DNA of 64,000 nucleotides from an uncultured Opitutaceae bacterium. GTDB taxonomy: Bacteria; Verrucomicrobiota; Verrucomicrobiia; Opitutales; Opitutaceae. The stretch lies in the NCBI GenBank assembly GCA_903890485.1, contig CAITBM010000013.1, forward strand, positions 1 to 64,000. The letters are read 5' to 3'. Shown piece by piece: positions 9,491-17,299 of this stretch (positions are counted from its first letter, which is position 1; each line of letters starts with the position of its first letter). The translations under genes were made by a program, and so were the position numbers. The notes under the pieces are model-generated. The model had not been told where the DNA came from. It saw only the letters and a list, made by a program, of their open reading frames with translations, and did no database searches.

Positions 9491-10460
9491 CGACCCCGGC
9501 CTCCTCGTAGGTCCCGATATGCCGGTAGCGCGCGTAGCGCGTCTCCAGCAGCTTCTCGGTATCCAGGGCGCGAAGGTCGTTCAGGTGCTTGTGGAGCGCG
9601 TACTTGAGCGCTGCGGCCGCCTGCGCGGGGTCGTTGTGGGCCCCGCCTAACGGCTCGGCGATCACCTCGTCGATGGCGCCCAGTTTCTCAAGGTCGTCCG
9701 CGTCAACCTTCAGGGCGGCCGCCGCCTTGGGCGCCGCGGCCCCGTCCTTCCAGAGGATCGCCGCGCAGCCCTCGGGCGTGATCACCGAGTAGTAGCTGTT
9801 CTCAAACATGAGCACGCGGTCGGTGACGCCGATCCCGAGCGCCCCGCCCGATCCGCCCTCCCCGACGACAACCGAAAGGGTCGGGGTCTTCAGCATGGCC
9901 ATTTCGCGCAGATTGACGGCGATCGCCTCCGAGACGTGCCGCTCCTCCGAGCCCACTCCGGGGAACGCCCCAGGCGTGTCGATAAAGGAAAGGACCGGGA
10001 TCTGGAATTTCTCGGCCAACTTCATCAGCCGGAGGGCCTTCCTGTATCCCTCGGGCTGCGGCATGCCGAAATTGCGGGTGATGCGCTCCTTAGGGTCGCG
10101 CCCCTTCTGCTGGGCGATGATCATGACCGCCTGGCCGTCAAAGAAGGCAGTACCCCCCACGAGGGCCCGGTCGTCGTTGTACTGCCTGTCGCCGTGGAGT
10201 TCCTGGAATCCCTTGCAAATCATCGCCACGTAATCGAGCGCGTACGGGCGCTTTGGATGGCGCGCCAGCTGCACCTTCTGCCAGGGCGAGAGGTTCGAGT
10301 AGATATCCCGCTGCAGCGCCTCGATCTTCTTCTCGATAGATCGGGTCTCCTGGAGCATGTCGACGTTGTTCTCGATCGACTGCTGGCGAAGCTCGTCGAG
10401 CTGGCGGGCCAGCTCGCGCAGGGGCTTCTCAAACTCCAGGGTATAGGTCGGAGATTCCAT
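9480..10460 (-). CDS. accA: Acetyl-CoA carboxylase carboxyltransferase subunit alpha
   Basis: Transfers carboxyl from biotin on BCCP to acetyl-CoA, making malonyl-CoA for fatty acid synthesis, as an alpha2-beta2 complex with AccD. The 326-residue length is normal. Characteristic blocks: LEFEKPLRELARQLDEL at the N-terminus, PWQKVQLARHPKRPYALDY, FHELHGDR-type FQELHGDRQYNDDRALVGG, and the glycine-rich GEGGSGGALGIGVTDRVLM followed by ENSYYSVITPEGCAAILW. AccD and the biotin carboxylase genes are not in the window. The upstream 66 bases separate it from the TPR gene on the same strand, so cotranscription is possible. Confidence 0.97.
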   Translation of the reverse strand: MESPTYTLEFEKPLRELARQLDELRQQSIENNVDMLQETRSIEKKIEALQRDIYSNLSPWQKVQLARHPKRPYALDYVAMICKGFQELHGDRQYNDDRALVGGTAFFDGQAVMIIAQQKGRDPKERITRNFGMPQPEGYRKALRLMKLAEKFQIPVLSFIDTPGAFPGVGSEERHVSEAIAVNLREMAMLKTPTLSVVVGEGGSGGALGIGVTDRVLMFENSYYSVITPEGCAAILWKDGAAAPKAAAALKVDADDLEKLGAIDEVIAEPLGGAHNDPAQAAAALKYALHKHLNDLRALDTEKLLETRYARYRHIGTYEEAGVVKS

Positions 10461-10526
10461 AGTTGGGTGCGGACGGCCCCAAATTTACCGGTGCGCCCTT
10501 CCCGGTGTCAACGGGGGCGACGGGCG

Positions 10527-10895
10527 TCAACGCAACCCGCCTGCATCGGCCTGGCCAGGGGGCGAGCTGAGCTCGTCCTTCCAGCTCTGGACCCGGGCCT
10601 GGGCGCCATAGTGCTCGGCCTTGGCCTTGTCGCCGCGCTCCATCCACGTGCGAGAAAGGGTGGCGATCGCCAGAGGGTCGCTCGGCCTGAGCGCGAGAGC
10701 CCGTTCACCCGCTGCTAGGGCGTCGTCGAGGCGCCTGAGCGCCAGGTTGATCTCGGCCGTCGCATGCCAAGCCTCGAACGAATCGGGCGACGCCTGCGTC
10801 GCCCGACCGAGCTTTTCCAGGGCGACCTCGGGATCGCCCGAAATATAGTCGAAGGTAGCGTCCTCGATCAGAGCTTGAAGCTCATCGGGACTCAC
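10527..10895 (-). CDS. Small TPR protein
   Basis: A 122-residue protein made largely of three tetratricopeptide-like helical pairs: the first near DYISGDPEVALEKLGRAT, the second at AWHATAEINLALRRLDDAL, the third at PLAIATLSRTWMERGDKAKA. No signal peptide, so probably a cytoplasmic scaffold or binding protein. Its ATG overlaps the stop codon of the upstream yceI-like gene by four bases (ATGA arrangement), so the two are translationally coupled. The partner bound is unknown. Confidence 0.8.
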   Translation of the reverse strand: MSPDELQALIEDATFDYISGDPEVALEKLGRATQASPDSFEAWHATAEINLALRRLDDALAAGERALALRPSDPLAIATLSRTWMERGDKAKAEHYGAQARVQSWKDELSSPPGQADAGGLR

Positions 10896-11479
10896 TTCTT
10901 CAGGTCGGCCTCGACCGTGATGGAGACGGCGACTTCGTTGCCGAGGGCGGTGCCCAACCAGGCGGGGCCGTTCACGCCGAAATCGGAGCGGTTGAGCGTG
11001 ACCGACGCGTCCCAGCCGGAGAGCTGCGCGCCCATCATGCCCGGGCCAAAGCCGAGGCTCGTGACCTTCAGGACCACTTCCTTGGTGACCCCGTGGATAG
11101 TCAGGTCGCCCGCCACGTCAAACGTGCTGTCGCCGGTCTTCTTCCAGGATTTGCTGGTGAAGGTGATCGTGCTGAACTTGCCGAGATCGAAGAAGTCGGG
11201 CGACTTCAGGTGGGTGTCGCGCTTCTCGTTGGCGGTGCTGACGCTGCCGACCTGGATGGCGGCGACGACCGAGCTTTTCTCGAGGTTGTTGCGGTCGACG
11301 GTGATCGTGCCGCTGAACTGGGTGAAGGTGCCGGGGACCTTGGTGAAGAAATGGCGGACGGAGAAGCCGACCGAGGAATGCACGGTATCGATGGCGTAGG
11401 TTTCAACGGCGGCGGAGGCGGCGGAGGCGAGACCAGCGACAAGGGCCGCGAGGACGAGTGACTTGGATAGGAGCTTCAT
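10892..11479 (-). CDS. Periplasmic YceI-like lipocalin-fold protein
   Basis: A 195-residue exported protein with a signal peptide (MKLLSKSLVLAALVAGLASA) followed by the YceI pattern: ETYAIDTVHSSVGFSVRHF, then KSPDFFDLGKFSTITF and DLTIHGVTKEVVL, which are the three most conserved blocks of the family. YceI proteins bind polyisoprenoid or amphiphilic molecules in a lipocalin-like barrel; some respond to alkaline or osmotic stress. The start at 11479 is preferred over an in-frame ATG 39 bases upstream because it puts the signal peptide at the very N-terminus. Coupled to the downstream TPR gene. Confidence 0.92.
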   Translation of the reverse strand: MKLLSKSLVLAALVAGLASAASAAVETYAIDTVHSSVGFSVRHFFTKVPGTFTQFSGTITVDRNNLEKSSVVAAIQVGSVSTANEKRDTHLKSPDFFDLGKFSTITFTSKSWKKTGDSTFDVAGDLTIHGVTKEVVLKVTSLGFGPGMMGAQLSGWDASVTLNRSDFGVNGPAWLGTALGNEVAVSITVEADLKK

Positions 11480-11551
11480 AGGATTCAAATTTAGGTGTGA
11501 AGGGACACCCAACGGCATAATCGGCCGGAAAGCAACCCAACAAGTGTTGTT

Positions 11552-12637
11552 TTACTTTATGAGCATGGCGTCCCCATAGCTAAAAAAGCGGTACTTGAGG
11601 GCTATAGCGTCTTTGTAAATATCTAATAACCAATCGATACCGTCGGTAGATCTCGGGGTGAGGAAGGCGGCCACCAGGCAGAGCAGGGTGGAGCGCGGTT
11701 GGTGAAAATTGGTGATCAGGGCGTCGACCCCCTGGAATGTCCCTGGGGGGGTGATGAAGAGCTTGGCCTCGCCGAGGAGGTCGTGGGGAAGGGGCTTCGA
11801 GTTGCGGGCGAGGAAGTCCTCGATCGTCCGGACCGAGGTGGTGCCGACGGCGATTCGCCTCCCCGAAAAGGGCGGGAAAAGCGCGCGCTGGGTGGCGACC
11901 GGGATCTCGTAGATCTCGCTGTGGATGCGGTGCTCCTCGATCGTCTCGGTGGAGATGGGGCGGAACGTTCCCAGGCCCACATGGAGGGTGAGGTCGGCCG
12001 TGCCAATGCCCCTGTCCCCGATCTCCTTCAGGAGCTCGGGGGTAAAATGCAGGCCGGCGGTGGGGGCGGCCACGGCCACCTGCCGATTCCTGTCGGCATA
12101 CACCGTCTGGTAGCGCTCGCGGTCCAGGTCCCTCTCGGAGTTGTCCCCGCGGGAAATGTACGGGGGCAGGGGCACATCTCCGTCGCGGTTCGCGGCCTCG
12201 ACTACGGAGCGCCCCTCGGGCGAGACAAACCGCACCACGACGGACCCTTCGCCCGCCGATTCCGTGACCGTTGCCCTGAGGGCGCCCCCGGCGATCTCGA
12301 AGGTGGCTCCCGGCTGCAGCTTCCGCCCGGGCCTGACCAGGCATTTCCAGGATTCACCCGTCGACCCGGGCTCGCCCGTCCGTTGCAGGAGGAAGCACTC
12401 GACCTTGCCGCCGGTCGGCCGCGTCCCGTGAAGCCGGGCGGGAAGGACCGCAGCGGTGTTCCGGAATAGCGTATCCCCGCTCCCCAGGTAACCGGGTAGG
12501 TCGGAAAACATGCGGTGCTCGACCGTCCGGCTCGCCCGGTCCACCACGAGAAGCCGGGAACCGTCGCGGCGCGCAGCGGGATGCTGCGCGATCAGCTCGG
12601 CAGGCAGGTCGTAGTTGAAGCGTTCAGTGGGGATCAC
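11552..12637 (-). CDS. queA: tRNA preQ1(34) S-adenosylmethionine ribosyltransferase-isomerase
   Basis: Adds the ribosyl part of SAM to preQ1 at tRNA position 34, giving epoxyqueuosine. The GTG at 12637 gives 361 residues beginning VIPTERFNYDLPAELIAQHP, which matches the conserved QueA start (FDYxLPxxLIAQxP); an open frame goes back to 12874 but that part is the reverse of the divergent gene's promoter region. Further family blocks: DTLFRNTAAVLPARL, APTAGLHFTPELL, HVGLGTFRPI, and the C-terminal LITNFHQPRSTLL. The leader is pyrimidine-rich with no SD. Other queuosine genes are not in the window. Confidence 0.95.
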   Translation of the reverse strand: MIPTERFNYDLPAELIAQHPAARRDGSRLLVVDRASRTVEHRMFSDLPGYLGSGDTLFRNTAAVLPARLHGTRPTGGKVECFLLQRTGEPGSTGESWKCLVRPGRKLQPGATFEIAGGALRATVTESAGEGSVVVRFVSPEGRSVVEAANRDGDVPLPPYISRGDNSERDLDRERYQTVYADRNRQVAVAAPTAGLHFTPELLKEIGDRGIGTADLTLHVGLGTFRPISTETIEEHRIHSEIYEIPVATQRALFPPFSGRRIAVGTTSVRTIEDFLARNSKPLPHDLLGEAKLFITPPGTFQGVDALITNFHQPRSTLLCLVAAFLTPRSTDGIDWLLDIYKDAIALKYRFFSYGDAMLIK

Positions 12638-12794
12638 GGGAAACCAAAGGGGGAGGGTAGGGAACCGCCGGCCGGCCGGACCGTCAACCGCGCTCGCAGA
12701 TCGGGGTTGAGGTTGCAGGGCTCTTGGCCCATCCCCGGGAGGAAGCCCCCAAGAGCATGAACCCCTCCCTCCGCGCGCGCGGAATCTGAAACCG

Positions 12795-13628
12795 ATGAAG
12801 AGCCGTACCGTCGTCTTTCTCCTAGTTGCGATCGCGGGCGCGTGCGGATGGCTCCTGGGAAGGCGGCACATCACGTATGCCGAGCCCGGGGTCCCCTTGG
12901 CTTGGGTGACGCCTCCCCCTGGGGGAGTGGCGCCGCCACAGCCCTTGGCCCCGTCCCCCGGTCAGTCCCCGTTGGCTCCTCCGGCGCCGGGGGGCAAGCT
13001 GGCGGCCAATCACGCGGCGCTCACCCCAGCGATGGTGGAGCATATCCGCAGCATGATGCTCCAGGAGGTGGCCCTTCGCTATTCCCCGTATTTCGCGAAG
13101 GCGCACCTCCCCAATGACAAGGCGAAGCTCCTGCTCGATCTCCTGGTCGACCAGTGGACCTCCGGCCTTGAACCCGGAATCCAGAAGGGCCCGAGCGGGG
13201 AGGATCCCGCGGCAGCCGACATCAGGATGATCAAGGACCTGATCGGGGAGGATGGGTACCGCGACCTCCAGAGCATGGGCCGCGACTACGCTGCCGCCCA
13301 GACCGCAGCCGAGACCCTGGGCGCCGTGGAGAAGGCCGCGGGTAGGGTCGCGCCCGAGTTGCGCCCTGCCGTCGAGGCGGCGCTCGCCACGATCGACCCG
13401 GCCGCCGGGACCGGCGACCTGGTGACCTCGGGGGCGGAACCCACGGCGGAGGTCCAGCGCCAGCTCCGCGAAAAGCAGGCCGCCGTGCTTCAGGCGGCCC
13501 TCGACAAGATCGGGACCGGCATGACCGCAGCCCAGCAGCAGGCGCTCACCGCGTACGTAAACGGGAAAACCGAGACCAGCATCGAGTTCGCCATCATGAT
13601 CTGGAAGGCGAACCACCCGAAGGGCTAG
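12795..13628 (+). CDS. Membrane-anchored hypothetical protein with Pro-rich linker
   Basis: Not recognised. The 277 residues begin with a signal anchor (VVFLLVAIAGACGWLLG), followed by about 45 residues rich in proline and glycine (PPPGGVAPPQPLAPSPGQSP) and then a mainly alpha-helical region containing LRPAVEAALATIDPAAG and a heptad-rich stretch with REKQAAVLQAALDKIG. This suggests a tethered periplasmic helical domain on a flexible linker. The gene diverges from queA and converges on korB with only 12 bases between stops. Confidence 0.7.
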   Translation: MKSRTVVFLLVAIAGACGWLLGRRHITYAEPGVPLAWVTPPPGGVAPPQPLAPSPGQSPLAPPAPGGKLAANHAALTPAMVEHIRSMMLQEVALRYSPYFAKAHLPNDKAKLLLDLLVDQWTSGLEPGIQKGPSGEDPAAADIRMIKDLIGEDGYRDLQSMGRDYAAAQTAAETLGAVEKAAGRVAPELRPAVEAALATIDPAAGTGDLVTSGAEPTAEVQRQLREKQAAVLQAALDKIGTGMTAAQQQALTAYVNGKTETSIEFAIMIWKANHPKG

Positions 13629-13640
13629 GCGCCCCTACTG

Positions 13641-14546
13641 CTAGCGCGCCTTGCGGAAGGACGCCTGGAGGAGGTCGAGGTCCGCTGCGCCCTTCGTGCG
13701 CTCGCGGGCCTTGGTGATCAGTCCCTTCTCTAGAGCGTTCTTGGTCGGGCGCGGCGAGTCGTAGAAGACGCCGAAGCGGCCCGGCCAGGCCTCCGAGGCC
13801 AGTTTGAAGGCCGCCACGAGGTCCGTCGGGTCATGGTTCTCGACCTGGAGAAACTGGCCGCCCTTTCGCGGGTTGGCCGCGTCGAAGGCCCCCTCGTAGA
13901 ACTCGACGCACTCGGAGAGGATCTCGACGACCGAGAACCCGTCGTGGCGCGCGGCCTTCTCCATCATGTCGATCATGTGGTTCACCTGGGTGGCGTGGCT
14001 CCGGGCGACAAAGGTGGCGCCGCTGTTGACGAGAGTCCGCATCGGGTTGATCGGCTGGTCGATCGCGCCCGTCGGGTCGGTCTTCGACTTGAAGCCAATG
14101 GGCGAGGTCGGGGACGTCTGCTTCTTGGTCAGGCCGTAGACCGAGTTGTCCATGATCACGTAGGTCAGGCGCACGTTCTTCCTGGCGGTGTGGACCAGGT
14201 GGTTGCCACCGATCGAGAACCCGTCGCCGTCGCCGCCGAAGACGAAGACGTGGAGGTCGTCGCGCCCTAGGCTGACGGCCGCCGAGAACGGGAGAGAACG
14301 GCCGTGGATGAAGTGGCCGCCGTGCGTGTTCACGAAGTAGGGGAAGCGCGACGAGCAGCCGATGCCGGCCATGGTGACGATCTTCTCCTGGGGGTACTGC
14401 AGGCGCTCGAGGACGCGGTAGAACGAGGCCAGTACGGCGAAGTCGCCGCACCCGGGGCACCACGTCGGGTGGTCCGCGGTCAGGGCCTTCTTGGTGAGGG
14501 GGGCGCCCGGGGCTGCCGGGGCGGGGCTTAACGTGGCTGAGGACAT
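13641..14546 (-). CDS. korB: 2-oxoacid:ferredoxin oxidoreductase, beta subunit
   Basis: Thiamine-diphosphate subunit of a two-subunit 2-oxoacid (probably 2-oxoglutarate) ferredoxin oxidoreductase, forming acyl-CoA and reduced ferredoxin. From the ATG at 14546 the protein has 301 residues. Seen: WCPGCGDFAVLASFYR and GIGCSSRFPYF supplying cysteines for a 4Fe-4S cluster, HGRSLPFSAA, and the diphosphate motif GGDGDGFSIGGNHLVH leading to MDNSVYGLTKKQTSPTS. The open frame continues back to 15305 but only as the reverse of korA. It lies 29 bases after korA, in an intercistronic gap consisting of a C-rich tract in the coding strand; there is no SD. 2-oxoglutarate is the likely substrate by family, not proven. 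Confidence 0.93.
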   Translation of the reverse strand: MSSATLSPAPAAPGAPLTKKALTADHPTWCPGCGDFAVLASFYRVLERLQYPQEKIVTMAGIGCSSRFPYFVNTHGGHFIHGRSLPFSAAVSLGRDDLHVFVFGGDGDGFSIGGNHLVHTARKNVRLTYVIMDNSVYGLTKKQTSPTSPIGFKSKTDPTGAIDQPINPMRTLVNSGATFVARSHATQVNHMIDMMEKAARHDGFSVVEILSECVEFYEGAFDAANPRKGGQFLQVENHDPTDLVAAFKLASEAWPGRFGVFYDSPRPTKNALEKGLITKARERTKGAADLDLLQASFRKAR

Positions 14547-14552
14547 GGAAAA

Positions 14553-14575
14553 GGGAGGGGGTTGGGGGAGGGGGG
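14553..14575 (+). other. G-quadruplex-forming motif between korA and korB
   Basis: On the plus strand four G-runs (3, 5, 5 and 6 bases; 14553-14555, 14557-14561, 14564-14568, 14570-14575) are separated by loops of 1, 2 and 1 base. This fits a very stable quadruplex on the template strand of the korA-korB transcript; the mRNA would carry the complementary C-rich tract directly before the korB start. Confidence 0.6.
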
Positions 14576-16402
14576 TTACTGGGCTGCGGTCTCCGCAAGG
14601 CGGCGGTTCACGCCGTCGATGATCTCGCTCACCTTGAAGGTGAGGCCGTCCGTCTTCGCGATGCTCTGGATATGAGCCTGCGCCAGGCGCGCCCTCAGGA
14701 GCATCGCCAGTTGCCCGTAGCCGTAGACTCCGGGGTCGTTCATCTCGACCACCTGCACGCTCCGGTAGCGGCTGAAGATCTCGCCAAGGCCCTCGGGGAG
14801 CGGGTTCAGGTGGCGAAGGTGGAGCTGTCCGGTCCGGATGCCGGCCTTGCGCAGCCGGGTCACCGCCTCGCGAACGGGGCCCCAGGTGGATCCCCAGCCG
14901 ACCAGGAGGACCTCGCCGTCCGGGTCGCCGTGGACCTCGGGCTTCGGCAGTTCCAGGCCGAGCGCCTTGATCTTGTCCCGGCGCTTGGCGTTCATCTTCT
15001 GGTGCATCTGGGGGTTGCCCGACGGGTGGCCGAGCTCGTCGTGCTCGAGGCCCGAGACGGTCGGGTATTTGCCGGATGCGATGCGGGCGCCCGGGGGCGC
15101 GTGGCGGGTGACGGCGTCCAGGGGATAGGGCTTGAAGTCGCCGGGACGCTCCGAGAGGTCGGGGGCCGGGTCGACCATCAGCTTCGCCAGGTCGGGCTCG
15201 TCGAACGCCTCGATCCGGGTGGCGAGGCCCTGGTCCGAGAGGATGATGACGGGGGTGCTGTACTTGCGCGCGATCTGGGCGGCCTCCAGGGCCACGTAGA
15301 AGCACTCCTCCACGTTCTTCGGGGCCAGGACGACGCGCGGCGTGTCGCCGTGGCTTCCATAGAGAGCCTGGAGGAGGTCGCTCTGCTCGACGTTGGTCGG
15401 CAAGCCTGTGCTCGGCCCGCCGCGCTGGACGTTAATGACGATCAGCGGGATCTCGGCCATGGTGGCCCAGCCGAGCGCCTCCATCTTCAGCGAGAGCCCC
15501 GGGCCCGAGCTGCCCGTGACGGCGAGGTGCCCGCTGTAGGAGAAGCCAATGGCGTAGGAGATGGCGGCCAGTTCGTCCTCGGTCTGCACGAAAAGGCCCC
15601 CGTACTTGGAGAGCTCCGTCCGAAGGACCTCCATGATGGAGGACCAAGGGGTGATCGGGTAGCCGGCGCCGTAGCGCACTCCCGCCGCGATCAGCCCGTA
15701 AGTGAGCGCCGTGTTGCCGTCGAGCGTCACCTGGTGGCGGCCGGCGGCCGAGACCCGAGGCGCGTCAAACCGGAAAAAGCACTGGCGAAGGCCCTCGGCC
15801 GGATAGCCGTAGCCGGCGTCAAAGGCCAGGAGTGCGTTGCGCACGATGTCCTCGGCCCTGCCGCCGAAGCGGTCCTTCACGAGCGTGGTCAGCTTCTCGA
15901 CATCCAGATCGAAGAGACGGGCCAGGAGGCCCAACACGAAGAGGTTCTTGCCCTTGTCCTTGGAGGAGCCTCCGACCGCCTCCACGGTGCGGGCCGTGAT
16001 GGGGAGACCGACCGACGTGAACCGGTGGTCGTCCGGGTTGGGCTTAACGTGGTCCGTGTCGTAGAGGAGCACGCCGCCCGGCTTCAGGAAGCCGATGTGG
16101 TTCTGGTAGCTGTCCTGGTAGAACGCGACCAGGAGGTCGGCCTGGTCGCCGGCGGAGAGGATCTCCCCGGTGCCCATGCGGACCTGGAAGATCGATGGTC
16201 CCCCGGAAATCGTGGCCGGTATGGTCATGTACGTCATGACCTCCTGGTCGGAGCGCCCCGCCAGGCGAGCGAGGAATCCTCCGATCGTTTGGATGCCGTC
16301 CTGCGAATTGCCGGCGAGGCGGATGACTACGTCCTGGATGGGCCTCGGCGAGATTGCCGTCGACGCACCATCCATGGGGTTCTCTGACGTGGATGAAACC
16401 AT
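14576..16402 (-). CDS. korA: 2-oxoacid:ferredoxin oxidoreductase, fused gamma-alpha subunit
   Basis: A 608-residue partner of korB. The N-terminal third (about residues 24-210, IQDVVIRLAGNSQDGIQTIGG to GRAEDIVRNALLAFDAGY) is the gamma-type domain, and the rest is the alpha (PYR) domain starting near LDGNTALTYGLIAAGVRYGAG, with YPITPWSSIMEVL and GSSGPGLSLKMEALGWA. This gamma-alpha fusion is the arrangement found in two-subunit KorAB enzymes, many of them in aerobes. An alternative start nine residues in (MDGAST) is possible. The tRNA and a small gap lie upstream. Confidence 0.93.
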   Translation of the reverse strand: MVSSTSENPMDGASTAISPRPIQDVVIRLAGNSQDGIQTIGGFLARLAGRSDQEVMTYMTIPATISGGPSIFQVRMGTGEILSAGDQADLLVAFYQDSYQNHIGFLKPGGVLLYDTDHVKPNPDDHRFTSVGLPITARTVEAVGGSSKDKGKNLFVLGLLARLFDLDVEKLTTLVKDRFGGRAEDIVRNALLAFDAGYGYPAEGLRQCFFRFDAPRVSAAGRHQVTLDGNTALTYGLIAAGVRYGAGYPITPWSSIMEVLRTELSKYGGLFVQTEDELAAISYAIGFSYSGHLAVTGSSGPGLSLKMEALGWATMAEIPLIVINVQRGGPSTGLPTNVEQSDLLQALYGSHGDTPRVVLAPKNVEECFYVALEAAQIARKYSTPVIILSDQGLATRIEAFDEPDLAKLMVDPAPDLSERPGDFKPYPLDAVTRHAPPGARIASGKYPTVSGLEHDELGHPSGNPQMHQKMNAKRRDKIKALGLELPKPEVHGDPDGEVLLVGWGSTWGPVREAVTRLRKAGIRTGQLHLRHLNPLPEGLGEIFSRYRSVQVVEMNDPGVYGYGQLAMLLRARLAQAHIQSIAKTDGLTFKVSEIIDGVNRRLAETAAQ

Positions 16403-16602
16403 GGGGTTCTATCGGGGGTTAACTTAACGGGGTATCAGACTATGAGTATCGGCTTTGTGAGCCTGCTGGGCCATGCAAAAAAAGGACTATTAGATCGGGA
16501 CGGCTCGGGATTTCCGTGCATTCGCCCGCCTTATGCTCCTCGCCAGACGGAATTTGGAACGGCGTGCAATCTAGGCCCTTCCTGGCCTCTCGCCACCCGC
16601 CC

Positions 16603-16635
16603 TTGACAGGGCCGGCGGCCACTGGTGGAGTGACC
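16603..16635 (+). promoter_or_regulatory. Possible promoter of tRNA-Thr
   Basis: A perfect -35 hexamer TTGACA lies at 16603-16608, 36 bases before the tRNA. The expected -10 zone near 16626-16636 (GGAGTGACCAT) is a poor match to TATAAT, so the assignment rests on the -35 box and position only. Confidence 0.3.
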
Positions 16636-16643
16636 ATTCTGTC

Positions 16644-16718
16644 GCCGGCTTAGCTCAGTGGTAGAGCATCGGTATCGTAAACCGAGGGTCGTCGGTTCAA
16701 CCCCGACAGCCGGCTCCA
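16644..16718 (+). tRNA. tRNA-Thr (anticodon CGU)
   Basis: A complete 75-base cloverleaf with encoded CCA. Acceptor stem GCCGGCT pairs perfectly with AGCCGGC; the D arm is GCTC/GAGC; the anticodon stem TCGGT/ACCGA encloses the loop ATCGTAA with CGT at the anticodon; the T arm is GTCGG/CCGAC around TTCAACC. The discriminator base is T. It reads the ACG threonine codon. Confidence 0.95.
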
Positions 16719-16761
16719 TTTCAGGTTGAGGATTCCGCCGAAGGACTTGGGCGATCCGGAG

Positions 16762-16793
16762 GGCGCGCTGAGGGGCGGGACCCTAAGCGCGCC
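16762..16793. terminator. Hairpin between tRNA-Thr and the response regulator
   Basis: An 8-bp perfect stem (GGCGCGCT with AGCGCGCC) plus an inner AGGG/CCCT pairing lies between the convergent tRNA and response regulator gene, touching the latter's stop codon. No T-tract follows on either strand, so a bidirectional transcription stop is only possible. Confidence 0.4.
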
Positions 16794-17200
16794 TAGCAGT
16801 CCAGGACGAGCGACCTGAGGGCCGACAGTTCGACCGGCTTGTAGAGGATCTTCTCGACGCCCATGTTCCGGTACTCGTGCTCGACGTCGTCGTTCAACTC
16901 CGAGCTCACGACGGCGATCAACCCGGGGTAGTGGATTTCCCTCAGCTTCATCACCAGCTCGAGGCCGTTCATGGTCTCCATGTGGTGGTCGGTGATCACG
17001 ACGTCGTAGACGCCCGGATTGGCCTTGACCAGGTCAAGCGCCAGCGCTCCGTCAGAGACGCATTCCACCTTGTGCCCCACCCGCGACAGCGCCAGCCGTG
17101 CGACTTCCCGGAGCTCCCTCATGTCGTCGACGTAGAGGATTCGCTTGACGTCCTCGGCGGCTACGACCCTGACGGATGGAATTGAAATGGCGGCTTTCAA
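16793..17200 (-). CDS. Single-domain response regulator (CheY-like receiver)
   Basis: A 135-residue protein consisting only of a receiver domain. Conserved positions are all present: acidic pair D25-D26 in ILYVDD, phosphoacceptor D71 in VVITDHH, Ser 99/100 in AVVSS, and K121 in ILYKP. It has no output domain, so it would act by protein-protein contact like CheY or as a phosphorelay intermediate. No histidine kinase lies nearby. The start is a TTG at 17200; an upstream ATG at 17211 opens a four-codon frame whose stop TGA overlaps this TTG, so the true start or a sequence error there should be considered. Confidence 0.88.
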   Translation of the reverse strand: MKAAISIPSVRVVAAEDVKRILYVDDMRELREVARLALSRVGHKVECVSDGALALDLVKANPGVYDVVITDHHMETMNGLELVMKLREIHYPGLIAVVSSELNDDVEHEYRNMGVEKILYKPVELSALRSLVLDC

Positions 17201-17270
17201 TAGCGACTCATATTGATTGGAGGCATTGACGCCAAAAAACCATACTTGTTTCGCCTAAACCTGCTAAATT

Positions 17271-17287
17271 TTGGCGAATCTCGCCAA
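17271..17287. repeat. Perfect inverted repeat between LON-domain gene and response regulator
   Basis: TTGGCGA and TCGCCAA are separated by three bases. Related GGCGA-like units recur at 17231 and 17251 in the same 100-base gap, which is AT-richer than average. It could be an operator for the response regulator or a short terminator of the preceding gene; there is no adjoining T-tract. Confidence 0.4.
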
Positions 17288-17299
17288 GCCCCTTCCAGC

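Noticed and set aside
14547-15305. Extension of the korB frame into korA
   Set aside because: Arg/Pro-rich shadow of korA; the family start is at 14546.
16531-16719. Possible protein containing VGVEPTTLGLRYRCST on the minus strand
   Set aside because: It is the translation of the antisense strand of the tRNA gene, a well-known false annotation.
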